Shown here in pieces: positions 57,875-64,000 of a DNA stretch of 64,000 nucleotides. Where the stretch lies: the NCBI RefSeq assembly GCF_900456975.1, contig NZ_UGYM01000002.1, positions 5,146,001-5,210,000 on the forward strand, written 5' to 3'. The position numbers and the translations under genes were made by a program. Under the pieces are notes generated by a model. That model ran no database searches. It saw only the letters and a program-made list of their open reading frames with translations, and had not been told where the DNA came from. Every line of letters begins with the position of its first letter. Position 1 is the stretch's first letter. Origin of the DNA: Shewanella baltica. GTDB taxonomy: Bacteria; Pseudomonadota; Gammaproteobacteria; Enterobacterales; Shewanellaceae.

Positions 57875-58483
57875 ATGAAAAAAGTATTACTTATGGCCGC
57901 GGCTTTATTACTGGCGCCACTGGCTGTATCGGCTGTGGAATACCAAGAAGGTGTGCATTACACAGTGATTAACGATGGCCCAGCAACGGCTAAGCCAGAG
58001 ATCACCGAGTTTTTCTCTTTCTATTGCCCACACTGCTTTAATTTCTCTAAAACGGTAGTGCCAAAAATTCTCGCCGAAAAGCCTGAAGGCGTAGCGTTTA
58101 ACCAAGCACACGTTGATTTTATTGGTAAAGAAATGGGCGTTGAAATGTCACGCGCATTCGCAGTTGCGCATCAGTTAAACGTCGATGATAAAATGGATGC
58201 GGCGTTATTCTCTGCCATTCATGAGAAAAAAGAACACTTCACTAGCCTTGCCGATATTCGCGCTCTTTTCGTGGCTAATGGTGTCGATGGTAAAACCTTC
58301 GATGCGGCCGCTGAGTCTTTCATGGTGAAGGCGCAAATGGCGAAAATGAAGCGTGATACTGAAAACGCTAAGCTGACTGGCGTACCAGCTCTCGTCGTTA
58401 ACGGTAAGTATCGTGTTGAAACCGGTGCGATTAAATCCTACGACGAACTGTTAGATATCGCTTTCTACTTAGCAAAAAAATAG
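57875..58483 (+). CDS. dsbA: Thiol:disulfide interchange protein DsbA
   Basis: Periplasmic oxidase that inserts disulfide bonds. From ATG 57875 (TAAGGA at 57863-57868; ATG 57869 is too close) 202 residues; signal peptide 1-20 (APLAVSA). The thioredoxin fold has CPHC at 51-54 and TGVPALVVNGKYRV with the cis-Pro at about residue 170. Cofactors DsbB and DsbC are not in the window. Terminator follows. Confidence 0.96.
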   Translation: MKKVLLMAAALLLAPLAVSAVEYQEGVHYTVINDGPATAKPEITEFFSFYCPHCFNFSKTVVPKILAEKPEGVAFNQAHVDFIGKEMGVEMSRAFAVAHQLNVDDKMDAALFSAIHEKKEHFTSLADIRALFVANGVDGKTFDAAAESFMVKAQMAKMKRDTENAKLTGVPALVVNGKYRVETGAIKSYDELLDIAFYLAKK

Positions 58484-58551
58484 TTCGGATGACCTTATCA
58501 CACCGCTGTCATCTGAGCGGTTGATAATACTGCACGTACAGCGTTTTAAAG

Positions 58552-58573
58552 GGAGCCTTAAGGCTCCTTTTTT
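58552..58573 (+). terminator. Terminator after dsbA
   Basis: GGAGCC / GGCTCC stem with 4-base loop followed by T6. Confidence 0.92.
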
Positions 58574-58989
58574 GTTGCGGCAAAGAACAACAGTAAGGTG
58601 AAACGAGCAGAGACAGCTGCTGTAAGGCATACGGTAGGCTGTTAGAGAGGTTAGTCGTTTGAACTCATTGAATAAAGACGAGGTAAAAAATGGGCAAAAA
58701 AAACCGTACTTCTTATAACGGAAAGTACGGACTTGAGCCAGAGGACTCATTTTTACCCTGAGTAACGCTGCTAATTTAACAGAGCGTCAAAAAATTGGCA
58801 AGTGACATTATTATGGCGCTTTGTTTTTTTGGTTTGCAGCATGGCATATTGGTAAGTTAACTAAATCAGATGATTAACAGTGTTGGGCAATCAAATATGA
58901 AAAAAAGCCTCCGAAAGATGAACTCAAGTGGTAAAGCTTCTGTCAAACAACTGTAATCAATAACAACAAGAATGCTTGTAGGTGGTCAT
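58574..58989. other. Gap after dsbA
   Basis: About 415 bases. A 23-codon ORF at 58690-58761 (MGKKNRTSYNGKYGLEPEDS plus three residues) with a partial AGG ribosome site at 58681 contains an 8-bp hairpin (58704-58711 with 58723-58730). I cannot tell coding from structure here. Otherwise non-coding. Confidence 0.35.
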
Positions 58990-59202
58990 ATGAGAGTTTT
59001 TCCTGTCTACGCACCTAAGCTTATCGTTAAGCACGCGCGTATTTTTCTCACTGGTGTTATTTGGGTTAAAGACTTAGGACGATTGGAATTTGAGAAGGGG
59101 CGGTTTTTACTGCCAAGAAAAAGCCTGCCAAAAGTGAAGCAGGCTATTTTAGAATTGAACGAACTGATCGAAGCGCAGCATCATCAAACAAATGCTGTTT
59201 AG
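58990..59202 (+). CDS. Small hypothetical protein
   Basis: Seventy residues from ATG 58990. Rich in basic residues: [42 protein letters not shown]; predicted beta then helix. No family recognised. Its stop overlaps the end of zapB by four bases on the opposite strand. Real because the frame is complete with a plausible ribosome site (AGGTGG) but the job is unknown. Confidence 0.6.
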
Positions 59203-59420
59203 ATTTCGCTGTTTAACAAGCCAACAAGGCCAGTCACTTTTTCGTTCCAAGAAGTGAGTTCTTCTTGTAGTTGCTGGTTTTGCGCATTCAATTGTTGATT
59301 GTGCTCACTTAGCGTAGACGCTTTTTGCTTCTCTTCTTCAAGCTCCATTTTTAGAAGCTCGATAGTTTCGAGTGCAGCCTGGATTTTGGTTTCCAGTTTG
59401 GACAGTAATTCAAGGCTCAT
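59199..59420 (-). CDS. zapB: Cell division protein ZapB
   Basis: Seventy-three residues, almost wholly coiled coil: [20 protein letters not shown] then [11 protein letters not shown] and Gln-rich [15 protein letters not shown], ending [12 protein letters not shown]. The opening MSLE..EKLE.K.Q.A..TI..L.MEIEELK pattern is that of ZapB, which forms a layer around the Z ring with ZapA. Convergent with the 70-residue gene. Confidence 0.9.
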
Positions 59421-59599
59421 CTGGAGAGTCCTATGGTTTCTGGATGGGACTGTGATTCTAGCAGTGCCTAGAACTTAAGGAATAGCGATTCTTGTCGTTT
59501 GGTCAAAAAACACCCTATTACTGGGTTCTAAATTAAGTTTTTTTGCATTTGTTATTAACTCGTTAGTATTCTTGGTTTTATTTTTTATCGGAATGGTCC

Positions 59600-61093
59600 A
59601 TGTCGCCTAGTCTGCTCGCCATACTCCCGCTACTGTTGACCTTAACCTTAGCCCTGTTTTTACGCCGCACGCTGGTGGCGTTAGGCGTTGGTATCGTCTC
59701 TGGCGCCCTATTGATCGCCCAATTTGACCCGCTACAAACTGGGCGGTATTTGCTTGATATCGGTGTTAAACAATTTTATGCCCAAGGCGCGTGGCAAGCG
59801 TGGCACCTCAATGTGCTATTGGCCATGTTGCTGCTAGGTAGCATGACGCAGTTGTTAGCACGTGGCGGCGCCGTGGGTCAGTTTGGCGATTGGCTATATA
59901 GCCGTATCCGCACTGAGCGTCAGGCGCGTCTGGGAGTGGTTTTCCTCGGTTGGTTAGTGTTCATTGATGGGATTTTCAGTTGCCTTGCCGTCGGTCATGT
60001 TTGTCAGCCATTGAGCCAGCGTTATGGCATTCGCCATGAGCAGCTCGCTTATCTGGTCGATTCCAATGCCTCGCCCCTGTGCGCGCTATTGCCTTTCTCC
60101 AGTTGGGGCCCCTATGTGATGGCACTTATTGCGGGGATCAGCTTTTTGCCAGTGTCGCCGCTGGAAGCCTTTATAGATGTGGCCTTATTCAACTTTTACG
60201 CCATAGTGACCTTAGGTTTGTCCGTGCTTGTCGCTTGGTATGGCGTGGGTTTTCGCTCTTTTGTCGCCGCTACCGTGGTGGAATCTTCAAGTACAGTCGA
60301 GACCAAGGGTAATCCTTGGCTGCTCGCTATTCCTATGCTGACGCTGTTATTGGCTTCAGTGGGATTAACTTTGTGGTCGGGGGCTCAGCAGGTCTCTTCT
60401 TGGGATGTGTCGCTCTGGATGGCTAAGGCCGATATTGGCGCCTCTATGCGCGATGCTTGTTTGTTGGCGACCTTGGTCACTCTGATTATGCTGGGCTTGT
60501 CTGGGCGACGCTTAACGGCGTTAGTGGGGGATTTGAGCCACGGTGTGCGCATGATCGCCTTTGCCATTGCAATTTTGCTCTGCACTTGGATGATTGGCGC
60601 TGTTATCCAAGATCTTGGCGTGGCGAAATTGTTGGCCGCTTGGGCTAAATCTTATCTTTCTCCGCACTTGCTGGTGGCGGGCATGTTTTTACTCTGCGCG
60701 ATAATGGCTTTTGCGACGGGTTCAAGCTGGGGCACATTTGCGATTATGATCCCGATTGGCGCTGAGATTGCCCATAATTTAGATCCTCATCTGTTATTGC
60801 CAGTATTGAGCGCTGTGATGGCGGGGTCAGTTTTTGGCGATCACTGCTCGCCCATTTCAGATACCAGCGTGCTCAGTGCGACCAGTTCAGGTTGCGCTCC
60901 CCATGACCATGTGGTGACTCAGTTGCCTTTCGCGTTAATCGCGGCGTGTTCGGCCTTGGTTGGATTCCAATTAGTGAATTTAGAAGTGGCGACGCCGTTA
61001 GTGTGGTTGGCCGTGGTGAGCTGTGGTCTCGGTTTATTTGCCTTGATGGCGCGCTTCTATTCGCCTTGGCCTAAGTTAGCGGCGCAGACATAA
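59600..61093 (+). CDS. NhaC-family Na+/H+ antiporter-like protein
   Basis: Four hundred ninety-seven residues, about 12-13 membrane helices. NhaC/YufR features: DSNASPLCALLPFSSWGPY and the discontinuous-helix motif GSSWGTFAIMIPIG, and GDHCSPISDTSVLSATSSGCAPHDHV. NhaC proteins exchange sodium or organic acids for protons. Substrate not decided; alone without a decarboxylase or amino acid cluster. Confidence 0.9.
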   Translation: MSPSLLAILPLLLTLTLALFLRRTLVALGVGIVSGALLIAQFDPLQTGRYLLDIGVKQFYAQGAWQAWHLNVLLAMLLLGSMTQLLARGGAVGQFGDWLYSRIRTERQARLGVVFLGWLVFIDGIFSCLAVGHVCQPLSQRYGIRHEQLAYLVDSNASPLCALLPFSSWGPYVMALIAGISFLPVSPLEAFIDVALFNFYAIVTLGLSVLVAWYGVGFRSFVAATVVESSSTVETKGNPWLLAIPMLTLLLASVGLTLWSGAQQVSSWDVSLWMAKADIGASMRDACLLATLVTLIMLGLSGRRLTALVGDLSHGVRMIAFAIAILLCTWMIGAVIQDLGVAKLLAAWAKSYLSPHLLVAGMFLLCAIMAFATGSSWGTFAIMIPIGAEIAHNLDPHLLLPVLSAVMAGSVFGDHCSPISDTSVLSATSSGCAPHDHVVTQLPFALIAACSALVGFQLVNLEVATPLVWLAVVSCGLGLFALMARFYSPWPKLAAQT

Positions 61094-61173
61094 CGCCTGT
61101 TTATCGTTAAAATGGCCTATTCGGTTTGAGTTAAACCAATTATTTAAATGTACTGATTTAAGAGATGATCAAT

Positions 61174-61527
61174 ATGAGCATTACCCGTTTAGACGTTGGC
61201 ACCCGCATGAGCAGCATAGTCATTCACCAAGGTACTGTGTATCTGTGTGGTCAAGTGGCCAAGGATAAGTATCAAGATATCACTGAACAAACCGTCACTA
61301 TGCTTGAAGAAGTCGATACCTTGTTGGCGCAGGCGGGGAGTGCGCGTGAGCATGTATTGTCAGCGACTATCTATCTGAAAGACATGGGTGATTACGATGC
61401 GATGAATGCCGTATGGGATGCTTGGGTGCCTAAAGGCCATGCGCCAGCCCGCGCTTGCGTGCAAGCTGCCATTGCTGAACCGGAATATTTGGTTGAAGTG
61501 TCTGTGATAGCGGCGGTCGCGGTTTAA
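61174..61527 (+). CDS. RidA/YjgF family protein
   Basis: One hundred seventeen residues from ATG 61174 with an AAGAGA ribosome site (an in-frame ATG at 61165 is too near). RidA-family core VYLCGQVA, a reactive-site Arg in [10 protein letters not shown] and C-terminal VEVSVIA. RidA hydrolyses reactive enamine/imine intermediates such as 2-aminoacrylate; this one is a paralogue of the short type and may act on another enamine. Confidence 0.9.
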   Translation: MSITRLDVGTRMSSIVIHQGTVYLCGQVAKDKYQDITEQTVTMLEEVDTLLAQAGSAREHVLSATIYLKDMGDYDAMNAVWDAWVPKGHAPARACVQAAIAEPEYLVEVSVIAAVAV

Positions 61528-61561
61528 GCGCGGAGCTATTTTTCGTCCAGTTTAGAATCCT

Positions 61562-61593
61562 GTCACCGAGTGTCATGACTCGGTGACGCTTTT
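61562..61593 (+). terminator. Terminator after the RidA gene
   Basis: Nine-bp perfect stem GTCACCGAG / CTCGGTGAC (61562-61587) with 8-base loop and short T run. Confidence 0.85.
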
Positions 61594-61665
61594 CCGCAAT
61601 ACACCTCGCTATCTAAACCTGCATTGTTCATCACGTTCACTCTCTTCTAGCTAAATCTTTCAGCT

Positions 61666-62007
61666 TTAACCTAATAAGTATTCCATTAAATGTGCAGGCA
61701 CAAGCGGTGGATGATCCACATATTGCATTGAGAGTGCCGCGGCGATCGCATCCATATTCTGTTGCGCTAAGCCCTGTTCGATAATGGCAAACGCCCAAGG
61801 AGCCTCGGTTTTGAGCTTTAGGTAATAAGGCGTGGCGACAAATTGTGCGAGTGAGTAAGCCGCGCCACCTAAACCATGCCCCCAACCCTCGCTGACCTGA
61901 AAGGGTCTATCAAGATGCGCCGTATCAAACTCAATCAGCTGGGGATATTGGCCATTATGCCCACCGGTCCAGTGACCGATTTAAACCGCTAAAATCATCT
62001 TTGCCAT
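61666..62007 (-). pseudogene. Disrupted ORF with in-frame TAA at codon 9
   Basis: Reading leftward from ATG 62007 gives MAKMILAV then TAA (61981-61983), after which the same frame stays open for 104 codons (IGHWTGGHNGQYPQLIEFD through to LVPAHLMEYLLG) to TAA at 61666-61668. A single base change would restore 113 residues. The ORF is aromatic/His-Gly rich and no family is recognised. No alternative start lies between. Directly downstream of rof, 12 bases. Confidence 0.65.
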
Positions 62008-62019
62008 GTGTTGTTCTCG

Positions 62020-62292
62020 CTAACCTCGTTTAGTGACAATCAGTACCCTGCCAAATTCAGCATGCACATCGACAGGCGTGATAGCGACGATATGGTCGAG
62101 CCTAAGGGATTGTTTATTTTGTTGCTGCTGGATAACAAGCCACTCAGTTTTGTCGGCTCTGGTCTGCGTGGTGATGGCTTGACCTTGGCACTGCGTGCCA
62201 TCAATCAACTCAATCTTGAGTTGATAACCGCGCAGGCAGGCAAGTTCGAGGTAATCGTAGTGCTCACAGGGGATCATCTTATAGTCAGACAT
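62020..62292 (-). CDS. rof: Rof/YaeO-type Rho-binding antiterminator
   Basis: Ninety residues: MIPCEHYDYLELACLRGYQLKIELIDGTQ matches the Rof/YaeO opening (INCDDYDNLELAC in E. coli as I recall), with TEWLVIQQQQNKQSLRLDHIVAI as the second half of the Sm-like barrel. E. coli Rof binds Rho and blocks RNA loading. Basic C-terminal tail. The fold and length fit; activity is inferred. Relevant to speFL, which works through Rho in E. coli. Confidence 0.85.
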   Translation of the reverse strand: MSDYKMIPCEHYDYLELACLRGYQLKIELIDGTQCQGQAITTQTRADKTEWLVIQQQQNKQSLRLDHIVAITPVDVHAEFGRVLIVTKRG

Positions 62293-62445
62293 AGGTTTAT
62301 CTCATCGGGAGTTCGACCCCATTGTGGCAAAAATACTTGCCATTGGCATTATGTGTGACCCAATGCGGATTGTTTTATCTTGTATCTAAGGCAGTGTGAA
62401 AGGCTGAGCCAAGCATGTTAGCGAGTTTTTTATTGCTTAGACCTT

Positions 62446-62772
62446 TATACCCAAGCTACCTGAAGATACGAGTTTCAGAGCGCCTAGGGTGCTTCAATTC
62501 AAGGCGCATCAATGACAGAATGTCGGTCACCTTTTGAATTGATGCAACACGGAAGTGGAGTTCCCTAGGCGCTCCGTCCCGGCGGGTTTTAATGCACTTT
62601 ATGCTGTGTTGGTTATTTTTAACTTAGCCCACTAGGTCCGCAAATAACCGCAATCGCCATGGATGGCGTGAATGCCATTTATGCAGGAGCAATAAAGGGC
62701 CTTGCCTAAAGTGCGTTACCATTCCGTTAACATCAGCCGCTGAATCCTGCATCTTCAGATTGTTTGGGTATA
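62446..62772. repeat. Structured interspersed repeat (MITE-like), copy 2
   Basis: 327-bp element. Termini (62446-62467 and 62751-62772) are inverted repeats matching at 19 of 22 positions; the end sequence (TATACCCAA...CTGAAGAT) differs from copy 1. Inside, a perfect 12-bp inverted repeat (62478-62489 with 62563-62574) encloses an 8-bp stem (62506-62513 with 62538-62545). The 64-base core at 62495-62558 aligns to copy 1. No ORF. Confidence 0.82.
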
Positions 62773-62845
62773 GATATGCGCGCCCCTCTTGACTTTATTC
62801 CTGTCGCTCCCTAGTCTGCTTGTTCAGTAATCAAGGTGGTATGCG

Positions 62846-63937
62846 ATGGAAATAACTTACAATTTAAAACCTGCGTCCGAGCGCCGTACTGAGCAATTCA
62901 AGCCCGAGGGGAATGTGGGCTTTGGTAGCCTCAGAACCGATCATATGTTTTTGATGGATTATCATGATGGAGAATGGTGCGATCCGCGCATCGTTCCTTA
63001 TGGTCCATTTGAAATGGCACCGGGTGCAATGGCGTTGCATTATGGCCAGTCGATCTTCGAAGGCGCGAAAGCCTTTATGCACGAAGATGGCGAGATTTAT
63101 ACTTTCCGCATTAATAAGAATGCCGAGCGGATGAATCGCTCCGCCGATATCGTCTGTATTCCTAATATCGATGAACAAGTGCAGATGGATGCGATCAATG
63201 CGTTGATCGATGTCGATCGCCTGTGGTTCCCGATGCAAGAAGGTGCGTGTCTGTATATTCGCCCCTTTATTTTTGCGACCGAAGACCGTCTCTCTGTTAG
63301 CCCAAGCACGCGTTATACCTTCTGTGTGGTATTAAGCCCAAGTGGTGCTTATTACGCAGCGGGCGTGAACAAAGGCATACGCTTATTGATCAGCAAAACT
63401 TTCCATCGCGCGGTATCGGGTGGCACTGGTGCCTCAAAAGCGGCGGGTAACTATGCGGCGTCGTTGCGTGCGGGTAAAGCCGCGGCAGCCTTTGGTGCAT
63501 CGCAAGTGTTATATCTCGACTCGACCAATCAACAGATTGAAGAAGCGGGCGCGATGAACCATTTCCACATATTAAAAGATGGCACTGTGATCATTCCGAC
63601 CTTCACCGATACCATTCTTAAGTCGATCACCTCGCAATCCATCATGGAATTGGGTGAGATGCTTGGTTGTGAAGTGCGCCAAGAGACTGTCATGCTTGAT
63701 CAATTTATCGCCGATATCGAATCTGGTGAAATTATCGAAGCGGGTGGTTTCGGGACTGCGGCTGTGGTTTCAGCTGTGGGTTCCTACATTTTTGAAGATG
63801 GCCACATAGTCACTGTCGGTAATGGTGAAGTGGGCGAGCATGTTCAGCGCATCTACAAACTGTATACCGAAATCCAAAAGGGCCACATTCAAGGTCCTGA
63901 AGGCTGGGTTAAGCGTGTTGAACGTTTAGCAAAGTAA
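62846..63937 (+). CDS. ilvE: Branched-chain amino acid aminotransferase
   Basis: PLP enzyme making valine, leucine and isoleucine from their keto acids and glutamate. 363 residues, longer than E. coli IlvE (309) and of the eukaryotic-like BCAT type II class. PLP lysine is K198 in GTGASKAAGNYAASL; FEGAKAFMHEDG and EEAGAMNHFHIL and GTAAVVSAVGSY surround the cofactor. Monocistronic; terminator follows. Repeat copy 2 sits 74 bases upstream and may contribute to its leader. Confidence 0.95.
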   Translation: MEITYNLKPASERRTEQFKPEGNVGFGSLRTDHMFLMDYHDGEWCDPRIVPYGPFEMAPGAMALHYGQSIFEGAKAFMHEDGEIYTFRINKNAERMNRSADIVCIPNIDEQVQMDAINALIDVDRLWFPMQEGACLYIRPFIFATEDRLSVSPSTRYTFCVVLSPSGAYYAAGVNKGIRLLISKTFHRAVSGGTGASKAAGNYAASLRAGKAAAAFGASQVLYLDSTNQQIEEAGAMNHFHILKDGTVIIPTFTDTILKSITSQSIMELGEMLGCEVRQETVMLDQFIADIESGEIIEAGGFGTAAVVSAVGSYIFEDGHIVTVGNGEVGEHVQRIYKLYTEIQKGHIQGPEGWVKRVERLAK

Positions 63938-63956
63938 GGATGTTGTGGTGATGATT

Positions 63957-63980
63957 AAAGGCTCCTAGGAGCCTTTTTTA
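63957..63980 (+). terminator. Terminator after ilvE
   Basis: Palindromic stem AAAGGCTCCTAGGAGCCTTT followed by T run. Confidence 0.92.
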
Positions 63981-64000
63981 TTGGCTATTTTTGACGATGA

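Noticed and set aside
61981..61983. Recoded stop codon (selenocysteine or pyrrolysine)
   Set aside because: The codon is TAA, which is not used for either; a nonsense change is simpler.

Overview
This 64 kb window reads as the chromosome of a gammaproteobacterium of the genus Shewanella. The basis is gene order as I recall it (argBFGH, mrcA, pilMNOPQ, aroKB, damX, dam, rpe, gph, trpS, with the dolP-diaA-yraN-lpoA cluster opposite rsmI and rnpB), close similarity of the encoded proteins to Shewanella proteins, and two Shewanella-type interspersed repeats. I see no prophage, insertion sequence, CRISPR array, rRNA or tRNA gene. Most of it is core chromosome with small accessory patches.

Layout. 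1-4.4 kb: arginine biosynthesis (argB cut by the left edge, argF, argG, argH). 4.4-7.0 kb: mrcA (PBP1A) on the minus strand. 7.2-12.0 kb: pilMNOPQ, the type IV pilus alignment and secretin genes. 12.2-19.8 kb: aroK, aroB, damX, dam, rpe, gph, trpS. This ancient cluster is interrupted between dam and rpe by two small minus-strand genes and a 279-bp structured repeat. 19.8-21.7 kb: a LysR regulator divergent from a DMT permease. 21.8-26.6 kb: envelope and replication genes dolP, diaA, yraN, lpoA, then rsmI and RNase P RNA. 27.0-28.1 kb: a YqjD/YqjE/YqjK-like membrane operon. 28.2-34.5 kb: an Omp85-type barrel protein, a ThrE-type exporter, a MAPEG protein and YgiQ. 34.9-37.9 kb: gluconate genes (gntR, GntP-family permease, gntK) with a palindromic operator between the divergent permease and kinase. 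38.4-43.6 kb: a porin, then the polyamine acid-response operon speFL-speF-potE. 44-54.9 kb: accessory genes (PEBP protein plus AraC regulator, YkvA, a putative metallopeptidase with an acyltransferase, a diguanylate cyclase, SYLF protein, a membrane protein, YgbA, DsrE, unknowns). 54.9-59.4 kb: selO, DUF3630, srkA, dsbA and zapB. 59.6-64 kb: an NhaC antiporter, a RidA protein, a disrupted ORF, Rof, a second structured repeat and ilvE.

Functional links. PBP1A (mrcA) and its outer-membrane activator LpoA are both here. Dam and DiaA both act on replication initiation timing; DamX and ZapB act at the division septum. DsbA and the SrkA kinase are adjacent, as in E. coli. The arginine genes make ornithine as an intermediate, and the speF operon senses and consumes it.

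Best finds: (1) a 34-codon ORF upstream of speF (43538-43642, minus strand) that closely matches the E. coli SpeFL ornithine-sensing arrest peptide; it is absent from ordinary gene calls because of its size. (2) Two divergent copies of a terminal-inverted-repeat element (16889-17167 and 62446-62772) whose nested hairpins are kept by compensatory base changes, which suggests selection on structure. (3) A gene broken by a single in-frame TAA beside rof. (4) A 19-codon upstream ORF with a strong ribosome binding site overlapping the start of the DMT permease.
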